A stretch of 64,000 nucleotides of DNA from Chara braunii (GCA_003427395.1 BFEA01000524.1:650252-714251), one strand, 5' to 3'. Shown: positions 19,846-30,579, counted from the stretch's first letter. Made by a program: numbers and translations. Notes: generated by a model not told the origin, from the sequence alone.

Positions 19846-20270
19846 CCTAGTCGACCGGTGACGAGTCGCGCTTGGGACCTCAGCCCCCCAAGACGGCGGT
19901 TCGCGCGCGGGTCCGATAGAGGCGTATTACCTCACGTACCCCCTATGCTACAGCATACGATAAACGCCCTCGGTTGGTCCACCTTTGCGATTGCACCTGA
20001 TTAACTTTCGTATTATGGACTGGTAGCTCGGCAGGGATACGCCCACCGAAGGGAGGTGATAGCTCTTGTAAGATGGAGGTAAGTCATGCTTCGCGTACGC
20101 CCTATCCTGTCGTAGGGGCTTGCGGGAGGTATGGCTGGCGCACTCGGCCGGAGCGGCCTGCGGAAGCTTCATTATGTATTTGCGACGAGGATTAAGACGA
20201 ACTTCTGCGTGACGCAGCCGGGAGGGTCCCGCGCTGCCTTGTGTTGTGCCGAACCGATGCGCTCGACACC
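19846..20270 (+). repeat. conserved 3' block, copy A
   Basis: GTCCTAGTCGAC, GTACCCCCTATGCTACAGC, GGTCCACC and GATACGCCCACCGAAGG are shared with copy B (49,935-50,362) and even with the diverged copy C (33,106-33,525). Conservation ends at GATGCGCTCGAC. It is the best conserved segment between all three copies, and unlike the rest of the family it is GC-rich and structured-looking. Confidence 0.75.
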
Positions 20271-20286
20271 GGACCCCCCATGCCCG

Positions 20287-20940
20287 AATGAGAACGAGCC
20301 ACTAGACCTGGTGTGAAAAAGAAAACTCAGACAACTGGTTGAGATGGGCCGTGATTCTGGCCCGCTGTCGCAGAACGCTATGCTGCTCATCCCAGTGCGG
20401 AAGAAAAACGAGAAATGGGAGGTGGGCCTGCTCCCAGAAGAGAATGGCAAACGGGGGGCCGCCATGCTACACGGCTGGTCGTCATTTTGGGCGGAGCCAC
20501 AAAACAGTCAATCTAATGCGGCGACATAAATTCTACAAATGGAACTGGAATCTCACATTGCTGAATCTCTGCCGCCAGGAGCACAGGTCATAGCCACGAT
20601 CACAACAGGCCCCACTAAAATAGCGCAGAGGGACGTCTATATACGATACGACCCAACCAAGGACGCGAACATGAGATGAAACACCTGCGCCCAAATGTTG
20701 AACCTACAAATGGTCAAGATTGGGCACAGCGACACCTGGACCGAACAAGATGTCCAGAGATGTTTATGTGCTCTCCTTAGACAGGGCCATGACTGGGACT
20801 GGGACCAACTGCCGTGGTCCCGCCTGTGAAAAATAATTCAAGGGGTATTATGAATGATGCGAGCAAGATAGACCCAGTCAGGGCAGTGTATGAGAAAAAT
20901 CGCATTTGGAATCAATGCAGGAGAGCGACTGATCGGACCT
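20287..20940 (+). pseudogene. LINE ORF2 N-terminal extension (right of insertion)
   Basis: Open, coding-like stretches run from about 20,287 (with one TGA near 20,315) to 20,526, then in another phase to about 20,830 with a few stops. They lead directly into the endonuclease domain. I recognise no domain. The base composition and reading style match the part left of copy A. Confidence 0.5.
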
Positions 20941-20947
20941 ACACTCT

Positions 20948-21829
20948 TTGAATGTGAACGGCCTGACCTCCTGTAAACCAGAGAAACAAAATACAATTTG
21001 GGACTTGATGAAAGGAGTAGGAGGGCGAAACTGGCCAGTTATAGTCTGCGTCTAGGAAACACACCTGATGGACACCCCAGAGCACAACCGCACTCACAAG
21101 ATAATCTGGCCATACCAAGCCTTCGGGGCCCATGCCCCGAAACCTGGAAGTGCTGGGGTGGCCATCTGGATCCCCCCGGAGTCTCGGGCAAACCCGGTCC
21201 ATTGGGTGGTGGACCAAGGGGAAGGCCGGTGGGTGTCTATCCTGGTTACACTGAAAATTGAAATTGTATGTATAGTGTGTATTTACGCCCCCAACACAGT
21301 AAGCGAGAGAAGAATCTTCTTGGAGAGCATTAAAGCACAAATACCCGAAGGGGTCCCGATCATTATAGCAGGGGACTACAACGCAGCCCCGGATCAATGG
21401 ATGGATAGATGGTGGACCCCCTCCCCATCCCCGGTGTATGTGGAGGAGGATGAGCGGATGATAAACGATTTATGCCTCTCACTGAAAATCTTTGACTCCT
21501 GCTGGAAATTGAATCCAGATACAAGATTTTACTCGTGTTTACGGAAGACGGGAACTGAAAACCAATCAAAATCCAGGATTGACCTAATCCTCATCTCGGA
21601 AGACATGGGGGGATCTCTGCTTTTAGCAGCGATCTTACCTGCAAGCCCATACCCAGGCCTGAACCACAAATGTGCACGGCTGCTCTATCCTTTCGAAAGA
21701 AACCTGATTGGGGACCGGTCTTCTACAAACTCAACACCTACATTTTGCAACAGAAAACCTTTCACAGCTACATTGCAGACTGCCGAAAGTACTGGCACAT
21801 GTAAAAACAGCACTTCCAACAGGCAATAG
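20948..21829 (+). pseudogene. LINE ORF2 endonuclease domain (APE type)
   Basis: One frame runs from an N-V-N-G-L motif at about 20,951, typical of L1 endonuclease starts. It continues past a single TAG at 21,053-21,055, exactly where the Gln of the usual Q-E-T-H motif should be. It then carries G-D-Y-N-A (about 21,370), S-R-I-D (21,572-21,583) and P-G-L-N-H (about 21,653-21,667). In active APE domains the last motif is normally S-D-H, so the catalytic Asp is lost or shifted. The domain would nick target DNA for target-primed reverse transcription. Here it is inactive. Confidence 0.85.
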
Positions 21830-22440
21830 ACTGATTCAATAACGGTCTCTTCTATCTGGGTAAGGAATGTCAAGAATATTCTAAACTATCAGCAACTAAA
21901 AAACATCAAAAGGAGATGAAATTACATCAACAACTGCAACAACTTGAGCACCAGAAGAATACTCAGAGATTCAAACAATGAGACAACGACTCCAGACTTT
22001 CGCCACACAACGCTGGGAAGGAACACAAATAAGAGGTCGACTGACAAAAATTCTTCAGCATGGCCCGGGTACGCTCGCACAGAACAACCATCGAAGCACT
22101 ATATGATCCACAAACTGAACACGAAGATATCATCACCTCCACCCCCCATTGCACACAAAGAGCAAGATCCTTTTTCCAAGACCTGTTCACCTCACGGTGT
22201 GCCCGGCAGGAAAGAAATGCTAGGGAGAAAGAAATTGCGGATTTCTTGATACCACTAGAGAAGGCCCTGACAGACCAACAGAAAATAGATTTGGACTGTC
22301 CCCTATCCAAGGAGGAGATATGGATGGCGATGATGCAGATGGAAGAAGAGAAGACGCCGGACATTGATGGGTTTCCAAAGGAATTTTGGAGACCTTCTGG
22401 ACTTAGATGGCTCTGGACCTCATGAAATTCTATCATCAGG
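21830..22440 (+). pseudogene. LINE ORF2 linker before the RT
   Basis: Stops and phase changes occur at 21,830-22,060. From 22,060 to 22,425 an open frame shows an A-R-S-F-F-Q-D-L-F-like segment followed by a P-D-I-D-G-F-P-like segment, both typical of the region before the RT fingers in L1-type ORF2 proteins. A frameshift near 22,410 joins it to the RT frame. Confidence 0.7.
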
Positions 22441-23165
22441 TGTGGGAAACAGGGAGAATGGGGGAGCTGGTGGGGCAGGGTGTTCTTACTTTGTTACACA
22501 AAAAGGGAGACAAAATGAACATTCGAAACTACAGGCCAATAACTTTGCTCACAGTTGTCTATAAAATGTTAGCAAAGACCTTTGCAAACCGGCTGCTCCC
22601 GGTCTTGGAAGATATTATCCATCCGACGCAAACCGAGTTCATCAAAGGGCGCAAGATCCACGATAACATACTATTAGTTAATGAACTACTCAAGCTGACA
22701 AGACAAGACAAACAAAAGGCAGCCGTGGTCTTCATAGACTTCGAAAAAGCTTACGACCACGTAGACTGGCTATTCCTAGACAAATGTATGGAATAAATGA
22801 ACATAGGGCCAGTTTTTCAGCGCTGGACCGCAATACTGCACCACAACGCAACCACGTGTGTTCAAGTCAATGGAAGGATAGCGCCTCCCTTCCCGCTGCA
22901 GCGGTCGGTCCGCCAGGGGGACCCTCTGGCACCCTTCCTGTTTATAATAGTGATGGAGGCATTGGCAGCAAACCTCCGAGCTAACAAAGACCGGAGGAAA
23001 TTACAAGTCTCTGCCATCCCAGAAGAAGCAATCCCGATCTGTTCGATGTTTGCAGACGATCTGACACTCATGGTCGACGCAATTGCAGCAAATATGGAAG
23101 AGATCAGACGATTGTTCGACCGATTTACAACAGTCTCAGACATGACGGTCAACCGGGGAAATAAA
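22407..23165 (+). pseudogene. LINE reverse transcriptase domain
   Basis: The RT core is readable in one frame with a single in-frame TAA at 22,794-22,796. Motifs in order: N-Y-R-P-I-T-L-L; motif A F-I-D-F-E-K-A-Y-D at 22,731-22,757; motif B R-Q-G-D-P-L at 22,911; and motif C F-A-D-D at 23,049-23,060. All three catalytic Asp codons are intact. The family would copy its own RNA and, in trans, SINE RNA at the target site. The frame breaks after about 23,165. The RT is well preserved compared with ORF1, but the element cannot be autonomous. Confidence 0.93.
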
Positions 23166-25061
23166 ACCCTGGGATGGTGGATCCACCATCAAGGGGCGCC
23201 CCCCCGAGCTTCCGCGGGTCAAGTGGCTCCCAGAAACGGCCCCAGTCAGGGTGTTGGGAATCATGCTAACAACACTATGACGAATGGATTCTAAAGCCCG
23301 CTCTAGAGAAGCTAGCCCACTGGAAAAACCGTCATACCTCTCTTATCGGCAGGGCATTGGCGATCAACAATGTGATACTGAGGGCCCTCTGGTATAAATC
23401 TGCAATCTGGGCCCTCAACAAGGAGGTCGTTCGATCACTAAAGCGACAGGTAACAACCCTGCTATGGAGAGGCAACGGAGAACTTCTAAATGTTATTAGC
23501 AGGGTAGCCTGACTTTCGGTGATTCAACCTAAAGACGAAGGGGGTCTGGGGATCTTAGACCCGGATACCCAGTTTAAGGCATTAACAATTCAATGGATCC
23601 GGAGACTGCTATTCAATCAACGCCTCCCATGACATGCCCTTGCTTTGGAACAAATAGCTAGGCTTGCCCCGCAGGGAGTTAACCCGCTAACCTGGCTGGA
23701 AGAGCTTCACTGGACAATACAACGGTCCCGTCGAAACGGGCAAGCTCCAGGCCAAGACACAACGCGCTCGGATTTGGTCAGGGACGACTTCTGGACCCGA
23801 GTTTTGTATGCCTGGCGACAACTTCCGCTGCACGACAAACCCCCACCAACCAGATGGGAAGAGGTGGCACGCCAACCCCTTTTTGGGAACAAACGGATAA
23901 TAGACCGGAACAACAGAGTGTACTGCAGTTCAAGCACCCCATGGAACAACTGGGTTAAAAAAGGTATAACCAGAATGAAAGATATATGGGACACACAAGT
24001 GGGAGACTGGAAACCTGCGCAGCAACTAAGGACCACACTAAAGTATTGCCACAAAGTGGAAGAACACATCGGCAACGTGGTAGAGGTGCGAGCGGACCGC
24101 GGCAGGCAGAAGGGGACTAGGTAGCAGCCCCGGGACTGGATCCGTATCTTGCGCAAAGGACCGTATCCTGCGCAAAGGACCGCGGCAGGCAGAAGGGGAC
24201 TAGGTAGCAGCCCCGGGCGACCCGGAGAGTGTAGGCAACGTGGTAGAGGTGCGAGCGGACGAAACCCTGACCATTTTCTTCCACATCGGTAAGGACAATG
24301 TGCTCACCCGGTACACCCTAGACGTGGTGAGATGGTGGAGAAACTCTGACCTGCACAGGATCCGTGTGCTACAAGACAAAGATGTGTGGATCGCATACCA
24401 GCCAGACACCCCCGTGACCGAGCTCCCAATTGATCCCGAGGAGTGGCAGTGGTCCCCCCCGCGGAAACGCAGGACCGGGGAGAACATGAAGCTGCATACC
24501 TTAACGGTGGAGGCCACCTATCGGCTGCAACGACCAAAAGTGAATATAAAAGAAAGGGTGAAGGATCGATGGAGGTCTCACCTGAATGTAGGAACCGAAG
24601 TAATCCGCCCCATCCGATGGTTCTCCACCACAAAGTCTAGGCCAACGAAGATGGCCTCGCTACAATGACAGATGAAACATCGGTGCCTGCCCACCAACGA
24701 TTGGCTGATCGACCGTACATATCTAGAGTAGAAGGGACGGGCGCTACCATGGTGTAAGTCGTGCCACACTGCCTTCCCCTCCCGCAGAATCCCGGAAACC
24801 ATAGAGCATATATTCATGAAGTGTCTGGGAGCCGTGCTTAGATGGCGGTGGTGGGATAGAATCTGGACACGGTTAGCCACAGGCTCCAACTGGCCATGGA
24901 ACTGGAGAGCCATATTATGCGAAACATGGTCCTCCCCCACTGACAACACCTTTGAAAGCAATATGTTCAAGTTAGTGAGGAGAGCTGTCATGTGGGCCCT
25001 CTGGAGAAAACGCTGTATCCTTGCACTAGAGGGGGTCCGCATAGCTGGGGAGGAAAATTAA
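23166..25061 (+). pseudogene. LINE ORF2 thumb and C-terminal domain with zf-RVT-like motif
   Basis: After the RT, coding continues through several phases: the typical V-R-V-L-G-I-M-L segment near 23,250, then 23,645-24,124, 24,240-24,668 and 24,816-25,061. A C-x2-C ... H-x4-C cluster (Cys codons 24,753 and 24,762, His 24,807, Cys 24,822) matches the layout of the zinc-binding region at the end of plant L1 ORF2 proteins. Stops occur at about 23,510, 23,630, 24,666 and 24,728. A 163-bp duplication at 24,071-24,260 shifts the phase. Confidence 0.8.
24071..24260 (+). repeat. nested duplications inside LINE ORF2
   Basis: An identical 27-bp string starting GGCAACGTGGTAGAGG occurs at 24,071-24,097 and 24,234-24,260. 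Between them, a 37-bp string starting CGCGGCAGGCAGAAGG occurs at 24,098 and 24,181, and a GTATC(T/C)TGCGCAAAGGACCG word also repeats. The net insertion is not a multiple of three. Confidence 0.95.
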
Positions 25062-25500
25062 CAGCTTTCGTCCGATGGGATGGTGCACCCGCTCAGAAAT
25101 GCCACCAGAACGAGTTCAGGAGAGATTACTTTATCAGCTTCAGAGACTAGACCACAGTAGGACAGGAGATCCCGCTGTGACCATCCACTGATTTCCCTGA
25201 TCCATTCCCACCCCACCAGTTGGCAATGATCGACATGCAATGGTACGGTGCAGAGTGACCAAGGCCCCAGACAACAGTATATGGAAGGAATTGGCGGAAG
25301 TAGCCGCTAGGGAAACAACTGGGAGTTGGCGGTCTGATGCAAACTGAAGAGGCGGTGGCGGCCTGACGCAGACTGAAGAGGCGGTGGTATCTACGGTCCT
25401 GACATTTTCTTAAACTCCCTCTTGATTCACTGTGTATAGAGGACGCTGGACCCGTTTTCCAGCAGGGGACGCTGGTCCCTCGGATGCTCGAGGTTGCAGT
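25062..25500 (+). mobile_element. LINE 3' UTR/tail
   Basis: The region after the last ORF2 codon includes a tandem 44-bp word around GCGGTGG and TGAAGAGGCGGTGG (about 25,330-25,385). It then has CTGACATTTTCTTAAACTCC and GGACGCTGGACCCGTTTTCC at 25,441-25,460, repeated partly just after. The second and third words recur in the SINE at 25,640-25,720, implying SINE and LINE share a 3' tail. No clean A-tail is visible here. Confidence 0.55.
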
Positions 25501-25529
25501 TGGAGATTGACAGAAGGGGAAGAGCTAGT

Positions 25530-25832
25530 TTTTTAGCAGCAGACATTTGGCGCCTGGTTCAAGGCGAAGAGGCTCTTCTCCTTTTCCACAAACTCCCGCT
25601 CAGTCAATCCTCTGGATTCCAGAGTAATCAATGCTGTCAGGAGACTCCCGCTCCCTTTTTCCTGACATACTCCAAATCTTTTCTGTATCTGGGACGCTGG
25701 ACCCGTTTTCCAACAGGTGATGCTCCCCACCAGTAGATGAACCCTCTCCTCAGGTGCTAGTGGTGTCTGCTCTTACCAGCACCACTAGCACTGAAAGGGA
25801 GTTTATTCCCAAAAAAAAAAAAAAAAAAAAAA
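25530..25832 (+). mobile_element. SINE-like retroposon with A-tail
   Basis: This contains GGCGCCTGGTTCAAGGCG (weak B-box resemblance), the GGGACGCTGGACCCG module at 25,689, CCCCACCAGTAGATGAACC, a small inverted repeat (GGTGCTAGTGGTG / CACCACTAGCACT) and an A-run at 25,812-25,832. The 5' boundary is uncertain. It lies just behind the LINE. Confidence 0.55.
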
Positions 25833-25912
25833 GGCGATAGAGGAGGAAGGGGGTGCACGGAGTAGTCGGGGAGGGAGGAAGAAGAAAAAGTGACAATTGA
25901 AAACATGTATCT

Positions 25913-25937
25913 CGCTCGTTCCTTCATGGAATTGAGC
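25913..25937 (+). repeat. CTCG...GAGC hairpin
   Basis: GCTCGTTCC and GGAATTGAGC form an imperfect stem around TTCAT, after ATGTATCTC. It is equivalent to the hairpins at 8,692, 62,577 and 62,916. Confidence 0.45.
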
Positions 25938-26077
25938 AAGACAATATGCTATGTGGGGGTTTCGAGGCTCTCCGAACGAAATGGCTGTGGCAGAATGTTG
26001 ATTCGAGCGATGGCTCGGCCGGTATGAGTGAGGAGGGCTGCGTGCCAGTGCATGGGGAAGATGGCGATGTATCTTTC

Positions 26078-26447
26078 CATATTCTAGCGGAATATTTATT
26101 TTTATTTTTTATTTTTTATTTATTTTTGTGTGCGTGATGAGTAGTGAAGCAATGGTCATGATTGTGTTCCTCTTACATTCATCGTCCGGTTGATGCCTGG
26201 TCACGGTCGTCCTCAGTTCACTGCCACTTCCTCAGCCTCGTGATGGGCGTCACCGTTCACCACCACATTCGTTTATAGTTACAGACAACGAGCACCCGAT
26301 CTCTGCCACTAGCGAATGCACCGCTGTGGGACCCTCACTATGGATCGAGCTACTATGGGACTGCTATGCAATTCCGCTCACATACACAGACACACACACA
26401 TACACACACACACACACACACATACACACACACACACACACACACAN

Positions 26448-26520
<73 letters not shown>

Positions 26521-27640
26521 AAGAGAGAAGCAGGCGAGTATTCAAAACCGCGTAGTTGCGCTAGCTTCCCTGAAGGACGAGAAGGTAGCGGACAACAATT
26601 CAGATGGTGGTGTATCGTCTCATGTTCTAGCGGAAGATTCATTCTCATTTTGCATATGTGGTGGAACGTCCCTCGTGGTCAACGTCGCCTCATCACTCGT
26701 CGTTGTTGCAGTCGGTGTACGCCGTGGTTGCCAGACTCGCCACTGTTTTTTCTGGGACTAAAGATGATCGTTGCTCTCGTTAGGATTGTAACTAGTTCCT
26801 TCGTGGTTGTCATCACTCCTGTCGGATTGTTGTCGCCCTCCTCAAATCCGAAATGACCCTCTTCGAGCCCTGACTCCGTTATCCCGAGGCAAAAAGTTGA
26901 TTTGCTTTGTCAGCATTATTATCATCTTCGTGCTCGTATTCATCACTACGATTGTAGCCATGAGAAGATATAGCATGAAGGTGGTATGAACCGGCTGAGA
27001 TGTCAACCAGGTTCATCTGAAAGGGCTAAGAGGTGGATGAGTCGGGCAAGTAGATCGAATATAGGTGGTGAGAAGCAAAAGTCGACTGAGTACAGATGTA
27101 GCAAGAATACCATGTACAGAGAAGGCGAAGGGGTAGCGACAAATAAAATTAAGCAGTCTCGTGTTCTAGGGGAAGATCCATTCTCATTTTGGACCCACGG
27201 GAACAAACTGGTGGTTGTGGTCACGATCGTGGTCACGACTGGTTGCATTCCATCAAGATTGCGCTCCTCATCATCTTCGTACATGTCCAGGTGCATGAAC
27301 CCAGTCAAGACTCGGGCCAAATACGCTGGACAGAAGGAGAGCGACTTTAACCATTGAGAATCGAGGAGCAAATAAGTGGAAGAGAGATCGAAGCAGTGAA
27401 GGAAAGAGAGAAAAAGTAGTTGAAAGCGGGAGACACCTGAAGAAGAAGATTTGAAAGGTGAGTGAGGAAGAAGAAGGACAAGCTAAGGTGGGCTCGATAG
27501 TAAGGGGCAAGGGGGGAACTCAACTGAATTCAGGAGGGGGGTCTGACCACATATATGGAGAATGTAATAATAAACTCAGTATGAATATGAAAATGTATCT
27601 TTCAGTGTTTTGGCGGAAGATTCATTCTTATTTTTCATAT
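26078..27640 (+). repeat. four dispersed TTCTAGCGGAAGATTC units
   Basis: Units at about 26,080, 26,622, 27,160 and 27,603 share (A/G)T(A/G)TTCTAG(C/G)GGAAGAT, then (T/C)CATTCTCATTTT. About 50-100 bases downstream, GTGGT(T/C)GT(G/C)(A/G)TC-like words recur. The copies are 440-550 bases apart and strongly diverged between motifs, as in an old tandem array. Confidence 0.5.
26380..26530 (+). repeat. (CA)n then (GA)n microsatellite
   Basis: A CA dinucleotide tract with TA interruptions and one N at 26,446 runs to about 26,500. A GA tract of about 30 bases follows. Threonine/histidine-rich or valine/cysteine-rich frames across it are artefacts. Confidence 0.98.
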
Positions 27641-28540
27641 TTGATGAGTAATAGAGCAAAGCTTATCACAACCAAGTTTACAACCATGACGACATGGTCG
27701 TTTGTCCTCGTTGGAGTTGCCGGCCTTCCGGATCATGAGTCGTCCACCTCCACTTTCACATTCCTATCTCAAAGCCACGCCCATTCTTCAGCGTGGTTAT
27801 GTTCATGTCTTCGGGCAACTCGATTTGTACTGTCAAGATTGCTACTAGAATAGCAGGGGGACTAGACAAAGGTGAGAAGAGGGACGAGAGAAGTGAGGAG
27901 AAGAGGCGGGATATGATATGTTGTCGGAGGGCGTGGTGTCTAGGCCCTCCGCTGCGTACTAGACGCCCACTCACACACCTCCACTACGCACCAGACGCCT
28001 AATTAGGGAAACCCCATTGTGTATCAGGTGCCTTCTCGCGTGCCGCTGCAAATGAGGTGCTTGCTCACGCACCTTCGTTTCACGTTGAAGACTTGCTCCC
28101 TAACCCCCGCTGTGTGCAGTGCTTGCTCGTAAGTTCTCGCGGTATCTCGGGTCTGCTTGGGCTGCACTTCACTATGGGACCAGTCCAGTCGACGCTACCA
28201 CCGACAAAAGGATGGGTGCGCCACTGGGCTTTCCATTGGTCCACGCAGGCTCGGCGCCCTGCTGTACAACAGAGCATGACCGACCTGTAGACGTGGTAGC
28301 CTTCGGGCTCGCCCAGGGACGCGAAGGTAGAGGGCGCCGCGCCAAGTGTCTTCCAGCTCGTTTATGGGATAGGTGCAGGGGCTGTAGAAACTGGAGAAAA
28401 AGAAGGGAGAGAAAAATAAAATAAAAGAGAAAGGGGGAAAATGAAAACGAAATTTTTTTGCGTTTCACACTTGCGTCCGAATTCGGACCGCTACTTTTGA
28501 ATGTCACATCGGACGGTTCCATACTTGTAGTGGCGCTACG

Positions 28541-28568
28541 GTTTTTTTTTTTTTTTTTTTTTTTTTTT
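28541..28568 (+). repeat. poly-T tract
   Basis: An uninterrupted run of T, possibly the A-tail of a minus-strand retroposon, but no known SINE module lies to its right. Confidence 0.9.
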
Positions 28569-28669
28569 CCTTTCTTTTATCAACTCCCCCTTTCTCTTAG
28601 CCCTTTCAGACTTCTGTTCTCTGCTAGGAATCTCGCGGGGAGAGCGAACGGTCCGAGTTTTTGAATTAT

Positions 28670-29460
28670 GTTCAAAGGTGGGTGGCCTAGACTGGCTGGT
28701 CCTTCACATCTCGATCTGCTGCAGGTGCGGCAACCTGGTGGCTGTCGCGTAGGACCCCAAAAGAGGGGCAGCCCGCGACCGCGTTGGTAAGAGGCTTATC
28801 ACCTCGCTTGAAAGGTCATAAGCCCCCTCCTTGCCATCGGACACGGGCACCCATCAAGGGAAGTCTGGTGGCCTGCTTTGAAGGGAGAGAGGCACCATCA
28901 GTAACCCGTTATGGGACTGCTGCGCGCCGATCCTAGTCTTTTCAGATTGAATTGAAAAGACTGCGGGTCCCGAACAAGGTGGACGCCGCTCCAAGTGATC
29001 GCTGGGTTATATTCAACTTGCCCTTTCCTTTATTATTATTATTATTATTACTATTATTACCGATTAAATTGTTAAATTAGGGCAGGTCGATTTTAACCAC
29101 TAAGTCCCAAAGTACTACTAAATAGTACCTCCTTTAGAGCGCAGGGACCACGACCCATAGTAATCCTATAAAATAGTGACTGTTGCGTTACTCGTAGCTG
29201 GCCAGGAGGCGCACGCAGGCTACCTCGCTATACCAATGCGGGTAATCTGAGGAGGAAGTGCAGGGCGGTGAAGTGAGCAGGTGGTAGGCTGTCTGTGAGC
29301 GAGGACACCGGACGCCGAACTTCGGTTATTTTGAAAGTGTGCGGTCATGGCTCTGCATGGCTATAGGCCGGACTGCCGGAACCTCCTAACGGGTTGGAGG
29401 CCGATAGTCGGGGAGGGTCCCTAAATTACCGCGATCCTAAACTACGACGGAGGGAACGAG
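28670..29460. other. GC-rich structured-looking block; no gene recognised
   Basis: No long frame is present. Short inverted words (GTCTTTTCAGATTG/CAATTGAAAAGAC-like at 28,937-28,963; CCTCCTAACGGGTTGGAGG at 29,383) suggest secondary structure. A (TTA)n tract lies at 29,030. The start GGTGGGTGGCCTAGACTGG and the block ending GGAGGGAACGAGG do not match any rRNA or snRNA I can recall. Confidence 0.4.
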
Positions 29461-29466
29461 GCCAAT

Positions 29467-29796
29467 TTGAAAATTAACGTGGAGGGATCGAGAGAGGAGG
29501 AGATGAGAGGGGACCTGAAGTTACAGGCGGCTGTCATGGAAGCGAAGAACCGGGCCAAGCAGAGATTCAGAAGGGATGGTGTCACGACAAAGGTTCAAAT
29601 GACGAGAGCATACCACGAAACTGAGACCTTTACCAGGACCACAGAGCGCGAGCAGCAGCACCTAGATCGGGATTCAGGGGGAGAGAGTAAGGTCAGCGTG
29701 GCTGGGACTCTGTCCTGGCACGGTCTGGACCAGTGGTGGCAGGACCACCCACCCGCTGAACTTGTGGAGAGCGGCCCGGAGGCCAACTCGCGGTGA
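29467..29796 (+). CDS. short unrecognised frame, doubtful
   Basis: A 109-codon frame rich in Glu, Arg, Lys, Gln and Thr (predicted charged helix, no motif I know). It lies inside diverged copy C, where collinear copies A and B have no equivalent frame, so a chance frame in purine-rich DNA is the likelier reading. No start context or splice evidence is visible. Confidence 0.15.
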   Translation: MKINVEGSREEEMRGDLKLQAAVMEAKNRAKQRFRRDGVTTKVQMTRAYHETETFTRTTEREQQHLDRDSGGESKVSVAGTLSWHGLDQWWQDHPPAELVESGPEANSR

Positions 29797-30579
29797 CGAA
29801 AGGACCAAGGCCGCTAGGCTGCTAGGCACGGAGGAGAGAGCGCGACGACGGTAAGGCAATGAGGGCGCTAGGCAGTTACAGTCAAAGAAAGAGGGAGACG
29901 AGGTTGCGGGGCATGGCAGTCACCACTTACCTTGAACACACGTCATGCATAGGGATCATCTCCCTTTTTCTCCTCATCTCGGGAATAATGGAATCGAGAG
30001 TGAAAAGTTATATTGAGTGCTAGCTACGACATGGAAAAGGAGAGACGACAGATAGCCACAACATGCAGGGGGGTGGGCGAGGGATGTTTTCCGGTTGACG
30101 TCATCTCCATCCCCTTTTTTGTCAGCTTCTCCGTGCCTTAACCACTGAGGGCCACCTGGCTCGCTGGGCTGGAGGCCAGCTCGAGGCGATGACAAGACTG
30201 ACCGAGGCAGTTGGGGGCATAGAGAGACACGAGGAAGGGAAACACAACCTTCTAAAATCTGGCACTAGAGACTGCTAACGTCGACTGCGCTGTCCTTGTG
30301 ATCCTTTCCGTTAGACGGGAGAAACATAAAGTGAACCCACTTACCTTTCGTGGATGATGTCACCTATCTGGAGTATGTATCTCACGCCAGCGGTCGTTTG
30401 CACATGTTATCATCGCACTGACTTGGGCAGAGTGTCAGGAGAGGGAAAACATCATCTTGATCAGGTTTCATGGCTAACTGATAAGAAAGAGTCTCATGCG
30501 CTTTGTGGGGTGGACATCACTTTCTGTACTGAGCCTTGGTACTATATGTGTCGGTGAGTAGTACAGATGCACTGTCGGA

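Larger units (their letters stand above)
12928..20270 (+). mobile_element. giant non-coding repeat family, copy A
   Basis: About 7.3 kb, collinear with copy B (42,166-50,362) from the 5' palindrome to the conserved 3' block. No long conserved frame exists on either strand. Landmarks are the palindrome at 12,931; the tRNA-like segment at 13,325-13,395; a decayed U6-like segment at 13,700-13,755; reiterated CTTACCTG motifs at 14,048-16,028; the hairpin array at 17,098-17,646; the alternating array at 17,930-18,520; a TA/TG microsatellite near 19,155; and the conserved block at 19,846-20,270. I see no terminal direct or inverted repeats, so transposon class is unknown. It interrupts a LINE. Confidence 0.7.

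Noticed and set aside
12928-20270. Copy A as an ordinary LTR retrotransposon
   Set aside because: I found no direct terminal repeats, primer site, gag or pol in either copy A or copy B.
26316-26856. Thr/His-rich frames across the microsatellite
   Set aside because: They are translations of (CA)n and (GA)n and carry an N.
28670-29460. 18S/28S rDNA fragment
   Set aside because: None of the conserved rRNA words I know is present.
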